Positions 58,721-64,000 of a stretch of DNA of 64,000 nt are shown here, in pieces. The translations under genes were made by a program, and so were the position numbers. Location of the stretch: contig JAUZVC010000004.1 in the NCBI GenBank assembly GCA_031844405.1, positions 1-64,000 on the forward strand. Direction: 5' to 3'. Within the stretch, counting starts at the first letter, position 1. The number at the start of each line of letters is the position of its first letter. The notes under the pieces were generated by a model. The model ran no database searches. It saw only the letters and a list, made by a program, of their open reading frames with translations, and was not told where the DNA came from. The DNA comes from Knoellia sp031844405 (lineage in GTDB: Bacteria > Actinomycetota > Actinomycetes > Actinomycetales > Dermatophilaceae).

Positions 58721-60148
58721 GTGTCCAAGGTCCTCACCTCCCTGCCCGTCGGCCAGCGCGTCGGCATCGCCTTCTCCGGAGGTCTCGACACCTCCGTCGC
58801 CGTCGCGTGGATGCGCGAGCGAGGTGCCGTCCCGTGCACCTACACGGCCGACCTCGGCCAGTACGACGAGCCCGAGATCGACACGGTGCCCGACCGCGCC
58901 GGCGACTACGGCGCCGAGGTGGCCCGGCTCGTCGACTGCCGCAGCGCGCTCGTCGAGGAGGGCCTGTCGGCGCTCGCGTGCGGTGCCTTCCACATCCGCA
59001 GCGGTGGCAAGACCTACTTCAACACCACTCCCCTCGGCCGCGCCGTCACCGGCACCCTGCTCGTGCGTGCGATGCAGGCCGACGACGTCTCGATCTGGGG
59101 CGACGGCTCGACCTTCAAGGGCAACGACATCGAGCGGTTCTACCGCTACGGCCTGCTGGCCAACCCGGACCTGCGGATCTACAAGCCGTGGCTCGACCCG
59201 GCGTTCGTCAGCGAGCTCGGCGGCCGGCACGAGATGAGCGAGTGGCTCACCCAGCGCGACCTCCCCTACCGGGCGAGCGCCGAGAAGGCCTACTCGACCG
59301 ATGCCAACATCTGGGGCGCGACGCACGAGGCGAAGACCCTCGAGCACCTCGACGAGTCGATGGAGATCGTCGAGCCGATCATGGGCGTCAAGCACTGGGA
59401 CCCCTCGGTCGCGATCGAGTCCGAGGACGTCACGGTCCGCTTCGTCCAGGGTCGCCCGGTCGCCATCAACGGCGAGTCCCTCGACCCCGTCGCCCTCGTC
59501 GACCTCGCCAACACGATCGGCGGGCGGCACGGCCTCGGCATGTCCGACCAGATCGAGAACCGGATCATCGAGGCGAAGTCGCGCGGCATCTACGAGGCGC
59601 CGGGCATGGCCCTGCTCCACATCGCCTACGAGCGGCTGCTCAACGCCGTCCACAACGAGGACACGATCGCGAACTACCACGCGGAGGGCCGCCGCCTCGG
59701 CCGCCTGCTCTACGAGGGCCGGTGGCTCGACCCGCAGAGCCTCATGCTCCGCGAGGCCATCCAGCGCTGGATCGCCTCCGTCGTCTCCGGCGAGGTCACC
59801 CTGCGGCTGCGGCGGGGCGACGACTACTCGATCGTCGACACCCGGGGCGAGAACTTCAGCTACCACCCGGACAAGCTGTCGATGGAGCGCGTCGAGAACG
59901 CCGCCTTCGGGCCGCTCGACCGGATCGGGCAGCTGACGATGCGCAACCTCGACATCGCCGACAGCCGGGCCAAGCTCGAGCTCTATGCCGAGCAGCCGGT
60001 CGACCAGGGCCAGCTCCTCGTCGAGAACGGCACGCTGTTCGGCGACCTGCCGGCCGGTGGCTACGACCGCATCACCGACAACCCGGCGGCGTCGGGGCCC
60101 GACGACAACGCGCTCGACGCGGCCGCCATGGAGTTCGGCACCGACTGA
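58721..60148 (+). CDS. argG: Argininosuccinate synthase
   Basis: ATP-dependent condensation of citrulline and aspartate. 475 residues of the longer (E. coli-like) class: P-loop AFSGGLDTSVAVAWM (17-31), the Thr/Tyr citrulline-binding region GKTYFNTTPLGRAVTGT and STFKGNDIERFYRYG. The class differs from the approximately 400-residue ArgG normally encoded between argR and argH in Actinobacteria, in keeping with its position here away from the arg operon. It could have been acquired separately. Two genes of unrelated function flank it. Confidence 0.96.
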   Translation: MSKVLTSLPVGQRVGIAFSGGLDTSVAVAWMRERGAVPCTYTADLGQYDEPEIDTVPDRAGDYGAEVARLVDCRSALVEEGLSALACGAFHIRSGGKTYFNTTPLGRAVTGTLLVRAMQADDVSIWGDGSTFKGNDIERFYRYGLLANPDLRIYKPWLDPAFVSELGGRHEMSEWLTQRDLPYRASAEKAYSTDANIWGATHEAKTLEHLDESMEIVEPIMGVKHWDPSVAIESEDVTVRFVQGRPVAINGESLDPVALVDLANTIGGRHGLGMSDQIENRIIEAKSRGIYEAPGMALLHIAYERLLNAVHNEDTIANYHAEGRRLGRLLYEGRWLDPQSLMLREAIQRWIASVVSGEVTLRLRRGDDYSIVDTRGENFSYHPDKLSMERVENAAFGPLDRIGQLTMRNLDIADSRAKLELYAEQPVDQGQLLVENGTLFGDLPAGGYDRITDNPAASGPDDNALDAAAMEFGTD

Positions 60149-60206
60149 GGACCCCGCTCCGGCGAACGGGCTGACAGCGACCGCCCCGTGAGGGGATGCT
60201 GGGGCG

Positions 60207-60476
60207 GTGGACAACCGGAGGATCCTCGAGCGTGTCGTCGCGACGCTCGGCGTGCTGGGGCTCCTCGGCCTGCTGCCGTTCTACCTCGCATCGGGATTGG
60301 CCGCGCCGCTCTGGGCCATCGCGCTGCTGCTCGCCTTCTGGCTCGTGCTGCTCGTCGCCGCGATCCGGTGGTTCACCCGACGGCCGTGGTGGGTCCTTGC
60401 CATGCCCTTCGTCGCCGCCGCCGTGTGGTGGCTGACGATGACGCTCGGGGAGTCCCTCCTCGGCTGGCAGGCCTGA
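60207..60476 (+). CDS. Small membrane protein
   Basis: 89 residues from a GTG, with three hydrophobic segments (about 10-28, 33-53 and 60-80) and few polar residues; Trp-rich in the last third. Unknown function. GATGCT is 6 nt before the GTG, a weak -10. 58 bp downstream of argG. Confidence 0.65.
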   Translation: MDNRRILERVVATLGVLGLLGLLPFYLASGLAAPLWAIALLLAFWLVLLVAAIRWFTRRPWWVLAMPFVAAAVWWLTMTLGESLLGWQA

Positions 60477-60511
60477 CCTCGCCCGACGGGTGACGACGCG
60501 AAGGTCACGGG

Positions 60512-60547
60512 ACGGTATACGCGTTGTGCACGGCATACAAATAGACT
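60512..60547 (+). promoter_or_regulatory. fasR promoter with direct repeats
   Basis: TAGACT (60542-60547) lies 6 nt before the GTG start. Immediately upstream are ACGGTATAC (60512-60520) and ACGGCATAC (60530-60538), direct repeats 18 bp apart, possibly an autoregulatory site. Confidence 0.5.
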
Positions 60548-60553
60548 GCCGAC

Positions 60554-61759
60554 GTGGCCACGACGCGAACGCGCCCCTCGGCGGCGACCCGGCGACGGGT
60601 CGAGCGCGCGGCCGGCGACCTGGGCGCCGCTGCAGTCCAGCAGATGGAGAGCTCGCACGAGTGGTACCGCGCGCTCCCGCCCGAGGAGCGGTCGTGGGTC
60701 GGCCTCGTCGCACAGGCCGGCATCCGTTCGTTCATCGAGTGGTTCACCGGCAGCCAGGACCAGGCCCACGTCACCGCCGACGTCTTCGGCACGGCGCCGC
60801 GAGAGCTGACCCGCTCGATCAGCCTCGGCCAGACCCTCGACCTCGTCCGCACCGTCGTCGAGGTCGTCGAGCGCGAGTCGATGGGGCTTGCCGCCGGCGA
60901 CGACGAGGTCAAGGTGCGCGAGGCGGTGCTGCTCTACTCCCGCGAGATCGCGTTCTCGGCGGCCGAGGTCTACGCCCATGCCGCCGAGGCCCGCGGGGCC
61001 TGGGACGCCCGGCTCGAGGCGCTTGTCGTCGACGCCGTCATCCGCGGCGAGGCCGACGACTCGATGCAGTCGCGCGCCTCCGCCCTCGGCTGGGGCACGA
61101 CGAGCGACGTGTGCGTCATCGTCGGGTCCACCCCGGGCACGGGTGCCGCACAGGTGGTGGACCAGCTCCACCGCGGTGCGAAGCGGGTCGGGGTCGAGGT
61201 GCTCGTCGCCATCCACGGCCGGCGCGTCGTGTGCATCGCCGGCCGGGTCTCGGACGCGCTCGTGACCGCCTCCCACCTCGGGAGCCACTTCGGCGACGGC
61301 CCTATCGTCGTCGGTCCCGTCGTCCCTCACCTGTATGCCGCAGGGCGCAGCGCGCGGGCCGCGCTCTCGGGCCACACGGCCGCACCGGCCTGGCCCACGG
61401 CGCCACGTCCGGTGCGCAGCGACGATCTCCTCGCCGAGCGCGCCCTGCTCGGCGACCTGCCGGCCCGGGCCTCGCTCGTCTCGCGGGTCTATGCCCCGCT
61501 GTCGGCGAGCGGCGGTGGCAACCTCCTCGAGACGGCGGCCGCCTACCTCGACGGAGGGCTGGGGCTCGAGGGCACGGCGCGCACCCTCTTCGTCCACCCC
61601 AACACGGTCCGCTACCGCCTCGCCAAAATCGCCGACACCATCGGCTACGACCTCACCGACCCGCACGACGCGCAGACCGTGCGGCTCGCCCTCGCCTACG
61701 GACGGGTAGCCCCGGAGCCCGCGACGCGGGTGACCCGGCCGCCCTCGCGCGTCTTGTAG
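60554..61759 (+). CDS. fasR: FasR-like PucR-family regulator of fatty acid synthesis
   Basis: 401 residues. The N-terminal two thirds is an alpha-helical plus GGDEF-like-related ligand region (about 20-290). The C-terminal PucR helix-turn-helix has AAYLDGGLGLEGTARTLFVHPNTVRYRLAKIADTIG (about 325-360). In Streptomyces the ortholog lies before fabD and activates the fab genes; here fabD starts 78 bp downstream. Ligands are probably acyl-CoA or acyl-ACP species. A hairpin at 61776-61797 follows. Confidence 0.9.
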   Translation: MATTRTRPSAATRRRVERAAGDLGAAAVQQMESSHEWYRALPPEERSWVGLVAQAGIRSFIEWFTGSQDQAHVTADVFGTAPRELTRSISLGQTLDLVRTVVEVVERESMGLAAGDDEVKVREAVLLYSREIAFSAAEVYAHAAEARGAWDARLEALVVDAVIRGEADDSMQSRASALGWGTTSDVCVIVGSTPGTGAAQVVDQLHRGAKRVGVEVLVAIHGRRVVCIAGRVSDALVTASHLGSHFGDGPIVVGPVVPHLYAAGRSARAALSGHTAAPAWPTAPRPVRSDDLLAERALLGDLPARASLVSRVYAPLSASGGGNLLETAAAYLDGGLGLEGTARTLFVHPNTVRYRLAKIADTIGYDLTDPHDAQTVRLALAYGRVAPEPATRVTRPPSRVL

Positions 61760-61769
61760 GAACCCTACA
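61755..61769. promoter_or_regulatory. Palindrome at the fasR stop, candidate FasR site for fabD
   Basis: TGTAGG-AAC-CCTACA overlaps the fasR stop codon and is 69 bp before fabD. Assigning it to FasR is inference. Confidence 0.4.
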
Positions 61770-61775
61770 GAAGTC

Positions 61776-61797
61776 GGCGGCGAGGTTCGTCGCCGCC
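61776..61797 (+). terminator. Hairpin between fasR and fabD
   Basis: GGCGGCGA/TCGCCGCC, 8-bp perfect stem, loop GGTTCG. No T-run. May terminate fasR or structure the fabD leader. Confidence 0.55.
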
Positions 61798-61837
61798 GCT
61801 CGCGCCCCGAGGGGGTAGGGACGGACACGCTGAAGGG

Positions 61838-63016
61838 GTGCTCGTGATCGTCTGCCCTGGACAGGGCTCCCAGACCCCCGGCTTTCTCACCCCTTGGCTC
61901 GCCATCCCCGGTGTGCGCGAACGGCTCGGCTGGCTCTCCGCCGTCGCCGGCATGGACCTCGTCAGGCACGGGACCGAGTCGGACGAGGAGACGATCAAGG
62001 ACACGGCTGTCGCCCAGCCCCTCATCGTCGCCTCCGGCCTCGTCTCTCTGCTCGCGCTCTTCGAGCACCCGGCCGACGGCTTCCGCCTCGTCGGCGCCGG
62101 CGCCGGCCACTCGGTCGGTGAGATCACCGCCGCCGCAGCGGGAGGCGTCATCTCCGCCGAGCAGGCCATGGTCTTCGTCCGCGAGCGCGGTCGCGCCATG
62201 GCCGAGGCCAGCGCCGTGACCCCGACCGGCATGAGCGCCGTCATGGGCGGCGACCCCGACGACGTCACCGCGACGATCGAGCGCCACGGGCTCACCCCCG
62301 CCAACATCAACGGCGCCGGCCAGGTCGTCGCCGCCGGGACGATGGAGCAGCTCGCGGCCCTCGCCGCCGAGCCGCCCGCGAAGAGCCGGGTCATCCCGCT
62401 CAAGGTTGCCGGCGCGTTCCACACGCAGCACATGGCGCCCGCGGTCGACCTCCTCGCCGGCTACGCCAAGGCGATGTCGACGCACGACGCGCGCGTGCCG
62501 CTCGTCTCCAACCGCGACGGCGCCGTCGTCCACAGCGGCCGCGAGGTCCTCGGCCGCCTCGTCAGCCAGGTGAGCAACCCGGTCCGCTGGGACCTCACGA
62601 TTGAGACGTTCAAGGAGCTCGGCGTCACCGGCATCATCGAGATCCCGCCGGCCGGCACCCTCGCCGGGCTCGCGAAGCGCGTCCTCAAGGACGTCGAGAT
62701 CCTCGCCCTCAAGAGCCCGGACGACCTCGAGCAGGCCCACCGCATGGTCAAGGAGCACGGCAAGTCCTCGGGCGTGGCCCAGGACCCGACGTGGCGTCTC
62801 GTCATCAGCCCCGCCAAGGGCATGGTGTCCTTCACCCACAGCGAGGTCGGCACCGCCGTCGAGGCCGGCAGCGTCGTCGCGACCGTCGGCACCCTGCGCG
62901 ACACCTATGAGGTCGTCGCCCCTCACGGGGGTCGCGTCGTCGAGTGGCTCGTCGAGGACGGCGACCCCGTCTCCCCCGGCCAGCCCGTCCTCCGCCTGCA
63001 CCCGCAGGAGGGCTGA
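61838..63016 (+). CDS. fabD: Malonyl-CoA:ACP transacylase with C-terminal biotinyl/lipoyl-like domain
   Basis: 392 residues, about 75 longer than standard FabD. Residues 1-310 form the acyltransferase: GQGSQ (8-12), nucleophile Ser92 in GAGHSVGE, and catalytic His195 in AFHTQHM. It loads malonyl onto ACP. Residues 318-390 have the two-hairpin biotinyl/lipoyl pattern: LVISPAKGMVSF, VGTAVEAGSVVATVG, VVAPHGGRVVEWLVEDGD, VSPGQPVLRL. The lysine of EAMKM is replaced (GTLRDTYEV, Arg354), so it should not be biotinylated. GTG 61838 is used; GTG 61844 has better RBS spacing. fabH begins 1 bp later. Confidence 0.93.
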   Translation: MLVIVCPGQGSQTPGFLTPWLAIPGVRERLGWLSAVAGMDLVRHGTESDEETIKDTAVAQPLIVASGLVSLLALFEHPADGFRLVGAGAGHSVGEITAAAAGGVISAEQAMVFVRERGRAMAEASAVTPTGMSAVMGGDPDDVTATIERHGLTPANINGAGQVVAAGTMEQLAALAAEPPAKSRVIPLKVAGAFHTQHMAPAVDLLAGYAKAMSTHDARVPLVSNRDGAVVHSGREVLGRLVSQVSNPVRWDLTIETFKELGVTGIIEIPPAGTLAGLAKRVLKDVEILALKSPDDLEQAHRMVKEHGKSSGVAQDPTWRLVISPAKGMVSFTHSEVGTAVEAGSVVATVGTLRDTYEVVAPHGGRVVEWLVEDGDPVSPGQPVLRLHPQEG

Positions 63017-63017
63017 C

Positions 63018-64000
63018 ATGGCCGGCAGCATCACTCCTTCCACGGGGGCGGCCCACGCCCGCATCGCTGGTGTCGGGGCCTACCGTCCGCGCCGCGTCGT
63101 GCCGAACTCCGAGATCGTCGACGCCATCGACTCCTCCGACGAGTGGATCCAGGAGCGCTCGGGGATCAAGACCCGCCACTTCGCCGGTGAGGGCGAGAGC
63201 ATCATCGACATGTCCGAGGCCGCCACGCGCGACGCCCTCGAGATGGCCGGCATGGAGGCCGGCGAGATCGACGCGGTCGTCCTCGCCACCGTCTCGCACC
63301 CCTACCAGACCCCGGCCGCCGCGCCGGCCCTCGCCGACCGCATGGGCATGGGCAAGCCGGTCGCGTTCGACATCTCGGCCGCGTGCGCGGGCTACTGCCA
63401 CGGCATCGCGATCGCCAGCGACATGGTCCGCGGTGGCAGCGCCCGCAACGTCGCCGTCATCGGCGTCGAGCGGCTCTCGGACTTCACGAGCCGCACCGAC
63501 CGCGGGACCGCCTTCATCTTCGGTGACGGCGCCGGCTCCGCCATCGTCACCGCGGCGGACGCGCCCGGCATCGGCCCGACCGTCTGGGGTTCCGAGGGCG
63601 ACAAGTGGGACGTCATCGCCCAGAACGAGAGCTGGATCGACGTCCACGAGCAGAAGCTCGACTGGCCGACGATCGGGATGCAGGGCCAGAGCGTCTTCCG
63701 CTGGGCCGTCTGGAGCATGGCGCCCGTGGCCCAGCAGGCGCTCGACGCCGCCGGGGTCACCGTCGACGACCTCGACGCCTTCATCCCGCACCAGGCGAAC
63801 GTCCGCATCATCGACGCGATGTGCAAGCAGCTCAAGGTGCCCGACCACGTCGCGGTCGCCCGCGACATCGTGGACTCGGCGAACACCTCGGCGGCCTCGG
63901 TGCCGCTCGCGACCGAACGCCTCCTGCGTGAGGGCCTCGCCCCGCGCGGCGGTCTCGCGCTCCAGATCGGCTTCGGCGCCGGCCTCTCGTATGCCGCGCA
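63018..64000 (+). CDS. fabH: 3-oxoacyl-ACP synthase III (cut by the window end)
   Basis: Condenses acyl-CoA with malonyl-ACP to start fatty acid synthesis. 327 residues are visible without a stop; the family is about 330-340, so only the end is missing. Catalytic triad Cys123 (DISAACAGYCHG), His258 (IPHQANVRIID) and Asn289 (DSANTSAASVPL). GIKTRHFAGEGE matches the CoA-binding region. The ATG is 1 bp after the fabD stop, so it is translationally linked; acpP and fabF probably follow outside. Confidence 0.96.
   Translation, partial: MAGSITPSTGAAHARIAGVGAYRPRRVVPNSEIVDAIDSSDEWIQERSGIKTRHFAGEGESIIDMSEAATRDALEMAGMEAGEIDAVVLATVSHPYQTPAAAPALADRMGMGKPVAFDISAACAGYCHGIAIASDMVRGGSARNVAVIGVERLSDFTSRTDRGTAFIFGDGAGSAIVTAADAPGIGPTVWGSEGDKWDVIAQNESWIDVHEQKLDWPTIGMQGQSVFRWAVWSMAPVAQQALDAAGVTVDDLDAFIPHQANVRIIDAMCKQLKVPDHVAVARDIVDSANTSAASVPLATERLLREGLAPRGGLALQIGFGAGLSYAA

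Overview
This is a high-GC chromosomal segment of an actinomycete. Gene order (tyrS, arg operon, pheST, rplT-rpmI-infC, his operon, glnE-glnA2, panB, map, rnpB, nif3, ahpE, aceE, fasR-fabD-fabH) follows the actinobacterial core layout known from Mycobacterium and Streptomyces. PriA, FasR, a DUF3052 protein, AhpE and polyphosphate glucokinase are actinobacterial. Protein style suggests Micrococcales, perhaps the Intrasporangiaceae; that placement is inference. Almost everything is core chromosome. There is no phage, plasmid, IS element or CRISPR array.

Layout. 1-370: downstream of tyrS, with two leftward promoters leaving the window (possibly for an rRNA operon). 0.4-11.8 kb: tyrS, a phosphotransferase, an adenosine deaminase, then a nine-gene leftward unit argC-ACT-argJ-argB-argD-argF-argR-argH-mpg in which every junction overlaps by exactly 4 bp. 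11.9-14.2 kb: an unrecognised three-gene cassette between argC and pheT. 14.2-23.8 kb: SDR, pheT, pheS, an MFS carrier, an orphan histidine kinase, an rRNA methyltransferase and rplT-rpmI-infC. 23.8-29.6 kb: hisD-hisC-hisB-X-hisH-priA-sseB. 29.7-36.5 kb: glnE, glnA2, a secreted M6 protease. 36.7-43.3 kb: panB, a hairpin repeat cluster, a 62-aa protein, map, ppgK, an iron-box-controlled Cys protein, an MBL hydrolase, rnpB, an RNB nuclease and yaaA. 43.3-50.2 kb: metZ and rhodanese, zinc-ribbon and Nif3 proteins directly after tRNA-Val, ahpE, DUF3052 and two PH-domain membrane proteins. 50.3-58.6 kb: aceE, an ABC exporter with a two-component system, a membrane protein, a secreted glycerophosphodiesterase. 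58.7-64 kb: argG (away from the other arg genes), a small membrane protein, fasR, fabD (with an extra C-terminal biotinyl-like domain) and a truncated fabH.

Pathways. The arg genes cover glutamate to argininosuccinate cleavage, with ArgR encoded inside the operon and shared operator-like words at argC and argG. GlnE controls glutamine synthetase. PanB, AceE, FasR, FabD and FabH link pantothenate/CoA, pyruvate and malonyl supply to fatty-acid initiation.

Three window-wide features stand out. (1) Many genes start 6-8 nt after a TAnnnT -10 hexamer, so their mRNAs are probably leaderless. (2) The 7-mer GTATGCC/GGCATAC occurs about 50 times, far above composition, inside genes (through rare codons) and between them. 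(3) Several RNA-level arrangements look unusual: an RBS-sequestering 16-bp inverted repeat at the rRNA methyltransferase, an AUC start for infC, and a tRNA gene ending one base before the nif3 start codon.
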